NCBI GenBank assembly: GCA_963712655.1
Contig: CAVQIT010000002.1
Location: 62,001 to 126,000 of the forward strand
From: Pollutimonas sp963712655
Lineage (GTDB): Bacteria > Pseudomonadota > Gammaproteobacteria > Burkholderiales > Burkholderiaceae_B
Direction of reading: 5' to 3'
DNA: 64,000 bases
Position 1 is the stretch's first letter, and the number at the start of each line of letters is the position of its first letter. Positions 41,906 through 50,653 of this stretch are shown one piece after another. Below the pieces are notes generated by a model. The model was not told where the DNA came from, searched no databases, and saw only the letters and a list, made by a program, of their open reading frames with translations. The translations under genes were made by a program, and so were the position numbers.

Positions 41906-44683
41906 CTATTGTTTCCGCGCTATTGTGCCGGGCTTTCCTTGCTTGCTTTGATCGGCGGCAACAGCCGTACTGAATCCGGCGGGGTTCAGCGAAGCGCGTA
42001 ACGCCGCATTTACCTTGTCGGCGGTCAAGCCGGCCAGCGCCTTGTCGATCTGTTCCGACCAATCAAAGCTGCGCCCTAACTGCATATAGTTGATCCACGC
42101 CGAGGCCAGTACGCCGTCCCGGGTGCGTCCCAGCTTGCGATAATTGAGCAGCGCATTGATGCCTTCGCGCACCTCCTCTTCCGTAAACCCTTCCTTGAGC
42201 GCACGTTGCAGTTCTTCGGCGACCGCCTTTTCCAGTTTCCGGCTGTTTTCCGGCGCATGAATGGCGTAAATGGTCCATTCTCCCGATGGTTCGTAGGACG
42301 AGGCGTCGAACTGGCTGCGCACATCATAGGAAAGGCCGTCCTTGACCCGCACACGGTTCCATAGGCGCGACGTTTCCGATCCCCCGAGCAGATAGTTGGC
42401 CAAATACAAGGCGGGATAGCTGGCGTCGGTATCTTGAAGCTTCAACGGCAATTTACCGAGATAAAACGCATTTGCCTTGTCGGGGGTATTGATGCCGAAC
42501 GCCTTGGGAGGCACAGCATGGTAGGGCTCGGCAACGCGCTGGTAGGCGGGGGCTTTGCGCCAGTCTTTCAGGCCTTGGGCCAGGGCGGTTTTGATGGCCG
42601 CCGGATCAAAGTCGCCCACGGCGGCGAACTCAATGGCGCCCGCCCCATAAAAATGGGCATGGAAGTCGGCCAGGTCTTTCTGGGTAATCGCCGCGATGTT
42701 GCGCTGGGCCTCTTCGAAGCTAGGGGTATAGCGGACATCATCGCTCGGCCAGGGATTGTCGTAGCGCGCCAGCGCGCGCGATGCCAGCGCGCTGGGCTCG
42801 GACATGGCATTCTTGATGGACGTATTGGCCTGCCGCTGGTATTCGGCCAGCTCTTTGGCGGGGAAGTTCGCTTCACGCAGAATGTGCAAAACCAGCTCGG
42901 TCAGCGCCGGCAGGTGATCTTTGGTTGTCGACATATCGACGGCCACCACGCCGGCTCCGCCTCCAAAGCTTACGCTGGCCTCCAGCGCATTGAATTTGTC
43001 CTGGATTTCCTGGCGCGACATAGTGCGGGTGCCATGATCAAGCAGCGAGGCCACAGTGCTGGAAACAGCGCGCTTGCCTTTCAGGATTTCGGCAGTGCCG
43101 AATTGCAGCAGCAGATTGGCTTCGACCCGGTTGCCACGCGTGGGCTTGGGCAGCAGGGCCAGCTTCACACTGCCATTTGGCAAATCCAGAGGGGTTCTTT
43201 GGGTGGAAGCATTGATATTGGCTGGGCTGGGGTCGAAGGCGGCCACGGCCTTCGCGGTTTCTTCGCCTTTATAGTCTTTCAGCACTTCTTCAAGGTTCAC
43301 CGTCGCGGCTTGCGGCGCACGCACTGGATGCTCGGTGGGAATATACAGCCCATTAGTACGGTTGGCGGGCGTCAGATAAGCGGCGGTGACGCGCTGCACA
43401 TCGGGTAATTGACTATTTTTCACCCTGTCCCGTTGCAGGAAGAACAAGCGCCAGTCGCCGTCAGCCGAGGTTTCGGATAACGCGCCTGCCAGGCCGGCCG
43501 GGTCGGCATAGGTTTGCGCCCAGTCTGTCAGCCATTGCTTGCGTATGCGTTCCAGATCGGGTTGTGTGAAAGGTTCTTTGGCGACCGATGTCAGGACTTC
43601 ATCGAGCGTATGCAGCGCTTTGGTCTGGTCCATGCCGGGTTCCAGCTGGGCGCCGAAGAAAGCATAGCCCGGCTGGTTCTGTCCGGAAGCGAATCCGAAA
43701 ATCTCGGCGCTGAGGTTATTGCCCACCAATGCGTGATACAGGCGCCCGGACGGCGTATCGGCCAATATGCCTACGCCCAGGTCCAGAGCGGTGAAGTCGG
43801 GGCTTGCCGTAGACGGCGCGTGGAACAGGGAGGCGATCAGCGGGCTGCCCCCCTGGCGACGCAATATCACCTGGCGTTCGCCATCCTGTACGGGTTCCAC
43901 GGTGTATTCGGGCGGCAGCTTGCGCTGAGGGCGGGGAATCTTGTCGAAGGACTGGGCTATGGTCTGCAAAGTTTCCGCGGGATCGAAGCCGCCCGAAACA
44001 ATCAGCACCGCGTTATCCGGTTGATAGTACTTTTTGTAGAAAGCTTGCAACTGGCCGATATCCACCTTTTCCACATCCGAACGCGCCCCTATGGTGCTAT
44101 GACCATAGTTATGCCACTGGAACGCCGCGGCTTGCATTTGTTGCATCAATATCTGGAAAGGGCTGTTCTCCCCGCGCTCCATTTCGTTGCGCACAACGGT
44201 CATTTCGGAGTCCAGGTCTTCCTTGGCGATCAGGGAATTCACCATGGCGTCGGCCTGCCAGCGCAAATACCAGGCCAGGGTTTCCGGATTGGCGGCAAAA
44301 CTGGCGTAGTAGTTGGTCCGGTCGCTGGTGGTTGAGCCATTGGCCTGCAGGCCGCGTTTTGAAAACTCGCCCAGCGCATTGCGCATGGTGGGGGTGCCGC
44401 GAAACAGCATGTGCTCCAGCAAGTGCGCCATGCCTGTCTGGCCATAGTTTTCGTGGCGGGCGCCGACCAGGTAGGTCATGTTGACCGTGGTGGTGGGCTT
44501 GGAATCGTCTGGCGCCAGCAGCACGCGCAAGCCATTTGCGAGGCGGTATTCGGTGACCCCCTCGACAGAGGGGCCTTGCGTAATGCTGGCGGGCAGTTCC
44601 AGTGCGGCTGCCGGCAGCGCTAGAAGGCTTAGGGTGGCCAGGCACAGCAGGCGGGCCTTGATTCTAGATAGTGAAGGTAGCAT
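41906..44683 (-). CDS. M16 family zinc metallopeptidase (pitrilysin-like)
   Basis: A 925-residue exported protease with an N-terminal signal peptide (LLCLATLSLLALPAAALELP). It contains two M16 halves: the first has the inverted zinc motif HLLEH (87-91, MAHLLEHMLFRGTPT) and catalytic residues downstream; the second half (from about SVKLALLPKPTRGNRVEANLLLQFG) lacks it, as is normal. Conserved RYDNPWPSDDVRYTP and GGSETSRLWNRVRVKDGLSYDV are present. It probably degrades peptides in the periplasm. It converges with the GGDEF gene, only 4 bases apart. Confidence 0.92.
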   Translation of the reverse strand: MLPSLSRIKARLLCLATLSLLALPAAALELPASITQGPSVEGVTEYRLANGLRVLLAPDDSKPTTTVNMTYLVGARHENYGQTGMAHLLEHMLFRGTPTMRNALGEFSKRGLQANGSTTSDRTNYYASFAANPETLAWYLRWQADAMVNSLIAKEDLDSEMTVVRNEMERGENSPFQILMQQMQAAAFQWHNYGHSTIGARSDVEKVDIGQLQAFYKKYYQPDNAVLIVSGGFDPAETLQTIAQSFDKIPRPQRKLPPEYTVEPVQDGERQVILRRQGGSPLIASLFHAPSTASPDFTALDLGVGILADTPSGRLYHALVGNNLSAEIFGFASGQNQPGYAFFGAQLEPGMDQTKALHTLDEVLTSVAKEPFTQPDLERIRKQWLTDWAQTYADPAGLAGALSETSADGDWRLFFLQRDRVKNSQLPDVQRVTAAYLTPANRTNGLYIPTEHPVRAPQAATVNLEEVLKDYKGEETAKAVAAFDPSPANINASTQRTPLDLPNGSVKLALLPKPTRGNRVEANLLLQFGTAEILKGKRAVSSTVASLLDHGTRTMSRQEIQDKFNALEASVSFGGGAGVVAVDMSTTKDHLPALTELVLHILREANFPAKELAEYQRQANTSIKNAMSEPSALASRALARYDNPWPSDDVRYTPSFEEAQRNIAAITQKDLADFHAHFYGAGAIEFAAVGDFDPAAIKTALAQGLKDWRKAPAYQRVAEPYHAVPPKAFGINTPDKANAFYLGKLPLKLQDTDASYPALYLANYLLGGSETSRLWNRVRVKDGLSYDVRSQFDASSYEPSGEWTIYAIHAPENSRKLEKAVAEELQRALKEGFTEEEVREGINALLNYRKLGRTRDGVLASAWINYMQLGRSFDWSEQIDKALAGLTADKVNAALRASLNPAGFSTAVAADQSKQGKPGTIARKQ

Positions 44684-44760
44684 GCACGAATATCCAAAAA
44701 GAAAAAAATGGGCCGTAAAGGCTGGGTACGTTGATGCGCTTTGGTGAACGCGCTATCGCG

Positions 44761-45933
44761 TCATTTCGAGAGACTGCGCATGGCTTGCTCAAGCCCGCTT
44801 ACCGTTACACCATACATGCGGTCATGCATGATGTTTTTCACAATGGCGATGGATTGGCGATACTGCCAGTAGGCTTCAGGTTCAGGGTTGAGCCATACGG
44901 ACTTGGGCCAGTTTTCCAGCAGGCGTTGCAGCCACGCCGCGCCGGTTTCCTTGTTGTAGTGCTCGACCGAACCGCCCGGTTGCAGGATTTCATAGGGGCT
45001 CATGGTGGCGTCGCCCACAATAATGAGCCGCCAGTCTTCATTGTATTTGCGCAGGATGTCCCAGGTTTCGAAACGTTCTGAGTTGCGGCGCCGATTGTTC
45101 TGCCATAGCGATTCATAGGGGCAGTTGTGGAAGTAAAACACCTCGAGATGGCGGAACTCGCTGCGCGCTGCTGAAAACAGCTCTTCGACACGGGCGATGT
45201 GATCGTCCATGCTGCCGCCCACATCCAGCAGCATTACCACTTTGACCGTATTGTGCCGTTCGGGCACCATTTGCAGATCAAGAAAACCGGCATTCCTGGC
45301 CGTGCTGGTAATCGTATGATCCAGGTCCAGTTCCAGTTCGGCGCCTTCGCGCGCGAACCGCCGCAGCCGCCGCAAGGCCATTTTGAAGTTGCGCGTGCCG
45401 AGTTCCTGTTGGTCGTCGTAGTCGCGGAATTCGCGCTTTTCCCATACTTTGACGGCCGTGCGATTACCGGCGGACGGGCCACCGGTGCGTATTCCTTCCG
45501 GATGATAGCCGCCATGTCCAAAGGCCGATGAACCGCCGGTGCCTATCCATTTGCTGCCGCCGGCGTGGCGTTCCTTTTGTTCTTCCAGCCTTTGCTTGAA
45601 CAGCTCCATCAGTTTGTCCCAGCCGTGTTTCTCGATGGCGGCCTTTTCTTCGGGACTGAGGTTTTTCTGGAATTCCTTGATGAGCCAATCCAGCGGAATT
45701 TCCTTGCCGGCTGGAATCGCGGCCTCGAGTTTGCGATAGAACTCGCCGAAAGCCTGGTCGTAGCGGTCAAACAGCGTTTCGTCCTTGACCAGCGTCATGC
45801 GCGCAAGATGGTAGAAATCATCGACGGTTGGCGGCATGAGGCGGGTTTGCAGCACGTTGAGCAAGGTCAGGTATTCCTGCACCGATACCGGCAGCCTGTG
45901 GGCCCGCAAATGGTAGAAAAAATCAATCAGCAT
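44761..45933 (-). CDS. VWA domain-containing protein (CoxE-like)
   Basis: A 390-residue cytoplasmic protein. The N-terminal half (MLIDFFYHLRAHRLPVSVQEYLTLL) is the CoxE/YehP-type region; the C-terminal half is a von Willebrand A domain with the metal site DVGGSMDDH, where canonical DxSxS is DVGGS, plus IIVGDATMSPYE. Such proteins work as partners of MoxR AAA+ ATPases in activating or remodelling enzymes. The moxR gene lies 0.66 kb upstream on the same strand with a GNAT gene between; the start overlaps the end of that GNAT gene by 11 bases. Confidence 0.92.
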   Translation of the reverse strand: MLIDFFYHLRAHRLPVSVQEYLTLLNVLQTRLMPPTVDDFYHLARMTLVKDETLFDRYDQAFGEFYRKLEAAIPAGKEIPLDWLIKEFQKNLSPEEKAAIEKHGWDKLMELFKQRLEEQKERHAGGSKWIGTGGSSAFGHGGYHPEGIRTGGPSAGNRTAVKVWEKREFRDYDDQQELGTRNFKMALRRLRRFAREGAELELDLDHTITSTARNAGFLDLQMVPERHNTVKVVMLLDVGGSMDDHIARVEELFSAARSEFRHLEVFYFHNCPYESLWQNNRRRNSERFETWDILRKYNEDWRLIIVGDATMSPYEILQPGGSVEHYNKETGAAWLQRLLENWPKSVWLNPEPEAYWQYRQSIAIVKNIMHDRMYGVTVSGLEQAMRSLSK

Positions 45934-46543
45934 GGCGCGTGTTCAGTTGATATTCCAGGTGCCTTTCGATTTCGGGCCATTCGCCGGCCACCACGCTGTA
46001 CATGACCGTATCGCGTATTGTGCCGTCGCGGCGAGGAGCGTGATGACGCAGGACGCCGTCTTTATGGGCTCCCAGGCGCTCGATGGCCCGTTGCGAGGCG
46101 AAGTTGTAATTGTCGGTGCGCCAGCCCGTCACTTTGGCTCCCAGGTGCCCGAAGGCATGGCGCAGCAACAGTAGCTTGCAGGCGGTGTTGACGTGGGTGC
46201 GCTGCCAGCGCTTGGCGTACCAGGTGTAGCCGATTTCCAGCCGGGCAACGGCAGGGATGATATCGTGATAGCGGGTGGTGCCGATGATCTCGCCGCTGCC
46301 CAGTTCGACAATCGCAAAGGGCAGCATATGGCCGTTTTCCTGGCCTTGAAGGGCCGCGTCGATGTAGGCTGCGGCCGCGCCGGGTTCCGGTACCGACGTT
46401 ACGCGCAATTGCCACAGTTTGCCGTCGGCGGCGGCTTTTTCCAGGCTGTCCGCATGGCCCTGTTGCAACGGAACAAGCTTTACGCCATGGCCTTCCAGAG
46501 TTACGGGCACCGGCGCTTGATGAAACCCTTGCGTTGTAATCAT
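45923..46543 (-). CDS. GNAT family N-acetyltransferase (RimJ/RimL-like)
   Basis: A 206-residue acetyltransferase with TLEGHGVKLVPLQQGHADSLEK at the start and the RimJ/L-type core LEIGYTWYAKRWQRTHVNTACKLLLLRHAFGHLGAKVTGWRTDNYNFASQRAIERLGA, where N-x2-S-x2-A-I-E-R-L-G is the C-terminal acetyl-CoA motif. It is inserted between moxR (48 bases away) and the VWA gene (11-base overlap), so all three are probably one transcript. The acceptor could be a protein N-terminus or a small amine; not known. Confidence 0.9.
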   Translation of the reverse strand: MITTQGFHQAPVPVTLEGHGVKLVPLQQGHADSLEKAAADGKLWQLRVTSVPEPGAAAAYIDAALQGQENGHMLPFAIVELGSGEIIGTTRYHDIIPAVARLEIGYTWYAKRWQRTHVNTACKLLLLRHAFGHLGAKVTGWRTDNYNFASQRAIERLGAHKDGVLRHHAPRRDGTIRDTVMYSVVAGEWPEIERHLEYQLNTRHAD

Positions 46544-46591
46544 GAATCTTTTTCCTTTGCTTTGGTAAGTCAGCGCGAATGCTGTAATTGC

Positions 46592-47464
46592 CTAGCGGCG
46601 CTGGCTGGCGCGGGTTACGGCGGCCAGGCGCTGGAGCAGGGTGAGGTCTTGTTCATTCTTGAGCAGGGCGCCGGCCATCAATGGCAGATCGCCCGAGGTG
46701 CCGCTGATGTCCGTGGCCGATATGGCTTCATTCAACAGCAGGCGCAGCCAATCCAGGAATTCCGAGGTGGACGGTTTTTTCTTCAGGCCTGGCGCTTCGC
46801 GCAGGGCAAAGAAGGTGTCCATCGCCGCCCTGAGCACGTCTTCTTTGATGTTGGGGTAATGAACCGCCACGATTTCCCGCATGGTGGCCTGGTCCGGGAA
46901 ACTTATGTAATGGAAAAAGCAGCGCCGCAAGAAAGCGTCGGGCAAGTCTTTTTCATTGTTGGAGGTAATGATGATCAGCGGCCTGTGCCTGGCTTTTATG
47001 GTTTGCCGGGTTTCGTAGACATGGAACTCCATCTGGTCAAGTTCGCGCAGCAGATCGTTGGGGAATTCGATGTCGGCCTTGTCGATTTCGTCGATCAGCA
47101 TGACGACCGGTTCGTCTGTCTCGAAGGCGCGCCACAATGTTCCCTTGACGATATAGTTGCCGATGTCGCGTACTTTTTCATCGCCCAATTGCGAATCGCG
47201 CAGCCGGGAGACGGCGTCGTATTCATACAGCCCCTGGTGTGCCTTGGTAGTGGATTTGATATGCCATTGGAGCAGGGGGCGCTTGAGCGCCGCCGCGACT
47301 TCTTCGGCCAGCATGGTCTTGCCCGTGCCCGGCTCGCCCTTGATCAGCAAAGGACGCTGCAACGCAAGCGCCGCGTTGACGGCCAGTTTCAGGTCGTCGG
47401 TGGCCACATAGCGTTCGGTACCGGTGAAATGGTCAGAGGAGGAAGCGGGGGCGGCAGAAGTCAT
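46592..47464 (-). CDS. MoxR family AAA+ ATPase
   Basis: A 290-residue AAA+ protein with Walker A GEPGTGKT (43-50), Walker B VVMLIDEIDKAD, sensor 1 IITSNNEKDLPDAFLRRCFFHYISFP with the arginine finger, and a C-terminal lid. MoxR ATPases pair with VWA proteins to insert cofactors or activate metabolic enzymes. First gene of the moxR-GNAT-VWA unit. The enzyme served is not evident from neighbours. Confidence 0.94.
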   Translation of the reverse strand: MTSAAPASSSDHFTGTERYVATDDLKLAVNAALALQRPLLIKGEPGTGKTMLAEEVAAALKRPLLQWHIKSTTKAHQGLYEYDAVSRLRDSQLGDEKVRDIGNYIVKGTLWRAFETDEPVVMLIDEIDKADIEFPNDLLRELDQMEFHVYETRQTIKARHRPLIIITSNNEKDLPDAFLRRCFFHYISFPDQATMREIVAVHYPNIKEDVLRAAMDTFFALREAPGLKKKPSTSEFLDWLRLLLNEAISATDISGTSGDLPLMAGALLKNEQDLTLLQRLAAVTRASQRR

Positions 47465-47572
47465 TTATTCGTTCCGTATTTGCGGTCGGCATTACAAAGT
47501 TGAAGGGCATTCAGGTATGGCATGCCGCAATTATCGTACAATCTTTATTTTTCGTTGGTTGCTTGACATAAA

Positions 47573-47586
47573 TCAACTGTTATTCA
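47573..47586. promoter_or_regulatory. FNR/ANR-like box upstream of the cytochrome c genes
   Basis: TTGAC-ATAA-ATCAA fits the FNR/ANR consensus TTGAY-N4-RTCAA. It ends 19 bases before the first cytochrome start, too close for classic activation at -41.5, so repression or a different start point should be considered. TTGACA could also serve as a -35 element. Confidence 0.5.
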
Positions 47587-47605
47587 CTGTTTAACAAGAG
47601 CTATT

Positions 47606-47959
47606 ATGAAGCTGCGAACCCCTTTGAAGCGCGCTTTTGCCGCGCTGGCCGTTATGGCTTCCTGTGTTGTTGCGGGCCAAGCCCTTGCGGCGGACGCCGC
47701 GCCCGTGGGCGATGCCAAGGCCGCTCTCTCTAAAACCTCTATGTGTATCGGTTGCCATGGCATTCCGGGCTACAAGGCCAGTTTTCCCGAGGTGTATCAC
47801 GTGCCCATGATCGCCGGCCAGAACGCCGACTACATTGTCGCGGCATTGAAAGAATACGCCAGCGGCACGCGTTCTTTCCCGACCATGGACGCTATCGCCG
47901 ACAGCCTGTCGGCACAAGATATGGCCGATCTGGCTGCCTACTATTCCAGTCTTAAATAA
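47606..47959 (+). CDS. Small c-type cytochrome (class I) 1
   Basis: A 117-residue periplasmic cytochrome. A Sec signal peptide (LKRAFAALAVMASCVVAGQALAADA) precedes the heme site Cys47-IG-Cys50-His51 (MCIGCHGIPG); the methionine ligand is probably in SFPTMDAIADSL. PMIAGQNADYIVAALKEYASGTR is typical of cytochrome c4/c553-like proteins. Only 12 bases separate it from the second cytochrome gene, so they form an operon. Confidence 0.92.
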   Translation: MKLRTPLKRAFAALAVMASCVVAGQALAADAAPVGDAKAALSKTSMCIGCHGIPGYKASFPEVYHVPMIAGQNADYIVAALKEYASGTRSFPTMDAIADSLSAQDMADLAAYYSSLK

Positions 47960-47971
47960 TCGGGGGCTTGC

Positions 47972-48334
47972 ATGAAAAAATTGTCACTTGTTTTGGCGGG
48001 CTCCGCTTTGTTCGCGTTCGCCTCCGGCGTTTTTGCCGCCGATCTGGCCGCGGGTAAAGCCTCTTACGAAAAATTCGCCTGTGCTTCATGCCACGGCGCC
48101 GATGCCAAGACGCCTACCATGTCGTCATACCCGATCCTGGCCGGCCAGCATGAAGATTATCTCAGGCATGCCCTGAGCGCCTACAAGCGCGGCGCGGCCA
48201 ATGCTCCCGCAACCGCGAATATCCGTAAAAATGCGGTCATGGGCGCGATGGTGGCGCAATTATCGTCCACCGATATCGCCAACATTGCCGGCTGGCTGTC
48301 CAGCCTGCCGTCGCCATTGGCAGTGCGCAAGTAA
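47972..48334 (+). CDS. Small c-type cytochrome (class I) 2
   Basis: A 120-residue periplasmic cytochrome with a signal peptide (KKLSLVLAGSALFAFASGVFAADL) and the heme motif Cys37-AS-Cys40-His41 (ACASCHGADAK). YPILAGQHEDYLRHALSAYKRG matches the fold of its upstream neighbour, and the axial Met is likely in NAVMGAMVAQL. The two may pass electrons to a terminal oxidase, either as a pair or as a c4-like split dimer. Confidence 0.92.
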   Translation: MKKLSLVLAGSALFAFASGVFAADLAAGKASYEKFACASCHGADAKTPTMSSYPILAGQHEDYLRHALSAYKRGAANAPATANIRKNAVMGAMVAQLSSTDIANIAGWLSSLPSPLAVRK

Positions 48335-48468
48335 TTATTTTGCCGATCGTGTCGGATCATGCTCTTCTTTGGGCTGATCCGGCAGCCAATACGCTGTGAT
48401 CATTCAGCATATACCTGGCTTCCAGCCGTAAATATCCTTCCAGCTTGCCAAGCAACGCCATCCAACGG

Positions 48469-48897
48469 CTATCCGCGCGTCGCGTGGCGGCGTATCAGCT
48501 CCAGATACTTGTCGCTATCGAACGGCGTACCCAGGCGCTGGGCTTCCCAGATGACTTCCCCCAAGGCTTCCATTATTACGTGGGCCGCGTCGTGCGCATC
48601 GCGGCTGGCAAGCAGGCCCTGGAAGGCCGCCTTGATTCCGGGCGGCTGATCTATGGATAATTGCTCGTTGATGGCCAGATGCATGGACAAATGCAGGAAG
48701 GGATTGGTCCGGCCTCCTTCCACGGGAAAATCGGTTTTTGCGATATCCGGATTTTCCAGATCCGCATGATATTCCGGGTGCAGTTCGGCCAGGTCGGCGG
48801 CCATGGTTTCCAGAGGCGTCAGTACGCCCGCCGCCTTGCGCTTGGTCCATGCTTCGGTAAAAAATTGCCGCACCTGCTCTTGCGTAGGGTTAAACAT
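48469..48897 (-). CDS. DUF1841 family protein
   Basis: A 142-residue cytoplasmic protein; ATG 48897 gives MFNPTQEQVRQFFTEAW, the usual family start. The block FPVEGGRTNPFLHLSMHLAINEQLSIDQPPGI with HDAAHVIMEALGEVIWEAQR is characteristic and His-rich, which suggests a metal site (inference). Function unknown. It is often found near cytochrome c genes in betaproteobacteria. Transcribed toward the cytochrome pair and divergent from icd. Confidence 0.85.
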   Translation of the reverse strand: MFNPTQEQVRQFFTEAWTKRKAAGVLTPLETMAADLAELHPEYHADLENPDIAKTDFPVEGGRTNPFLHLSMHLAINEQLSIDQPPGIKAAFQGLLASRDAHDAAHVIMEALGEVIWEAQRLGTPFDSDKYLELIRRHATRG

Positions 48898-49096
48898 AAG
48901 GCATCCGGTGGCCAGAAACCACATCATCAGTAAAAAATCTATTTTAAAGCCTCTTTAATCCGGCGCCGGCAAGCGGTATGCTTAAAAGTTAAAACCAGAT
49001 CGCAAATTAGGCTAAACTACTCTTATATAAGACTTGCACGGTTTTACTTTTTGGTTATCCGATTTTTACTCCTTATGGAACACAACTGGAGCATCC

Positions 49097-50353
49097 ATGT
49101 CCTATCAGCACATCAAGGTCCCCGCAGCGGGCCAAAAAATCACAGTCAATGCCGATTTTTCGCTCAACGTTCCCGACGAGCCCATTCTTCCTTTTATTGA
49201 AGGCGATGGCACCGGGGCCGACATTACGCCGGTCATGCTCAAGGTTGTCGATGCAGCGGTGGCCAAAGCCTACAAGGGCAAGCGCAAAATCCACTGGATG
49301 GAAGTGTATGCGGGCGAAAAAGCCACCAAGGTTTATGGGCCCGATGTATGGCTGCCTGAAGAAACCCTGGACGCTGTAAAGGACTATGTCGTTTCCATCA
49401 AAGGGCCTCTGACCACGCCGGTCGGCGGCGGCATCCGTTCGCTGAACGTGGCATTGCGCCAGCAGCTTGACCTGTATGTCTGCCTGCGTCCCATCCAGTA
49501 CTTCAAGGGCGTTCCTTCGCCCGTGAAAGAGCCCGAAAAAACCAATATGGTCATCTTCCGCGAAAACTCGGAAGACATCTATTGCGGTGTTGAATTCGAG
49601 GCTGAAAGCGCCAATGCCAAGAAGCTTATCGCCTTCTTGCAGAACGAACTGGGCGTAACCAAGATCCGTTTCCCCGATACATCCGGCATCGGCATCAAGC
49701 CTGTATCGCGCGAAGGCACGCAACGCCTGGTTCGCAAAGCCGTTCAGTACGCCATCGACAACGATCGCCCTACGGTGACCCTGGTGCACAAGGGCAATAT
49801 CATGAAGTTCACCGAAGGCGGCTTCCGCGATTGGGGCTATGAACTGGTTCAGAAGGAATTCGGCGCCCAACTGATCGACGGCGGTCCATGGTGCAAATTC
49901 AAGAACCCGAAAACCGGCCGCGAAATCACGGTTAAAGACGTTATCGCCGACGCATTCCTGCAGCAAATTCTGCTGCGTCCGGCCGAATACGACGTTATCG
50001 CCACGTTGAACCTGAACGGCGACTATGTTTCCGACGCGCTGGCCGCGCAAGTGGGCGGTATTGGTATTGCCCCGGGCGCCAACCTGTCCGATTCGATCGC
50101 CATGTTCGAAGCTACGCACGGCACCGCTCCCAAGTACGCGGGCAAAGATTACGTGAACCCAGGTTCCGAAATCCTTTCCGCCGAAATGATGCTGCGCCAT
50201 ATGGGCTGGACCGAAGCTGCCGACCTGATCATTTCCAGCATGGAAAAATCCATCTTGTCCAAGAAGGTAACCTATGACTTCGCGCGCTTGCTCGAAGGCG
50301 CAACGCAAGTATCGTGCTCGGGTTTTGGCCAGGTCATGATCGATAATATGTAA
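49097..50353 (+). CDS. icd: Isocitrate dehydrogenase (NADP+)
   Basis: Oxidative decarboxylation of isocitrate to 2-oxoglutarate in the TCA cycle. From ATG 49097 (GGAG upstream) the protein has 418 residues, the standard length of the E. coli-type dimeric enzyme. LPFIEGDGTGADITPVM starts the fold, GIRSLNVALRQQLDLYVCLRP holds the substrate serine (phosphorylation site), VTLVHKGNIMKFTEG and NLNGDYVSDALAAQVGGIGIAPGAN bind substrate and metal, and ATHGTAPKYAG binds NADP. A good terminator follows. Confidence 0.98.
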   Translation: MSYQHIKVPAAGQKITVNADFSLNVPDEPILPFIEGDGTGADITPVMLKVVDAAVAKAYKGKRKIHWMEVYAGEKATKVYGPDVWLPEETLDAVKDYVVSIKGPLTTPVGGGIRSLNVALRQQLDLYVCLRPIQYFKGVPSPVKEPEKTNMVIFRENSEDIYCGVEFEAESANAKKLIAFLQNELGVTKIRFPDTSGIGIKPVSREGTQRLVRKAVQYAIDNDRPTVTLVHKGNIMKFTEGGFRDWGYELVQKEFGAQLIDGGPWCKFKNPKTGREITVKDVIADAFLQQILLRPAEYDVIATLNLNGDYVSDALAAQVGGIGIAPGANLSDSIAMFEATHGTAPKYAGKDYVNPGSEILSAEMMLRHMGWTEAADLIISSMEKSILSKKVTYDFARLLEGATQVSCSGFGQVMIDNM

Positions 50354-50384
50354 GATTTTCGCCGTAGTACACGGTAGTTCATGG

Positions 50385-50416
50385 AACCCGCGCGCCGAAA
50401 GGTTTGCGGGTTTTTT
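50385..50416 (+). terminator. Intrinsic terminator of icd
   Basis: AACCCGC (50385-50391) pairs with GCGGGTT (50406-50412), 14-base loop, then TTTT. Sits 32 bases after the icd stop. Confidence 0.85.
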
Positions 50417-50653
50417 GTAGGTGTGGTGGGCAGAACGTCCAGTCTTAACCGGGGCAGTTAATGGCGGTTTATGGCGCGCAAGTTGAACGGTTTTAGGGTT
50501 TTTCGATTGGCCTCCCTTGGCTGTCGTGCTTAACTGGAAGGCTTATTTATTAGTAAAACAGATTAATCGCGGTAAATTTCTCATTTGTTATTGAAGGTTT
50601 CGTTTCCTATCATCCTTATCTTTGATGTATGTCATGTCGACCCGGAGGAGGGG
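50417..50653 (+). other. Leader region of the first Bug protein gene
   Basis: No gene is visible. The stretch is AT-rich around 50545-50590 and should contain the promoter of the following gene; TTAGTAAAACAG at about 50550 resembles the motif at 24634 but is probably a chance match. Confidence 0.25.

Noticed and set aside
41906..44683. Second active site in the M16 protease
   Set aside because: The C-terminal half has no HxxEH; this is normal for two-domain M16 enzymes and not a mutation.
50545..50562. Third copy of the TTAGT..CAGTAA motif upstream of the first Bug gene
   Set aside because: Only the left part matches (TTAGTAAAACAG) and the region is AT-rich; chance similarity is likely.
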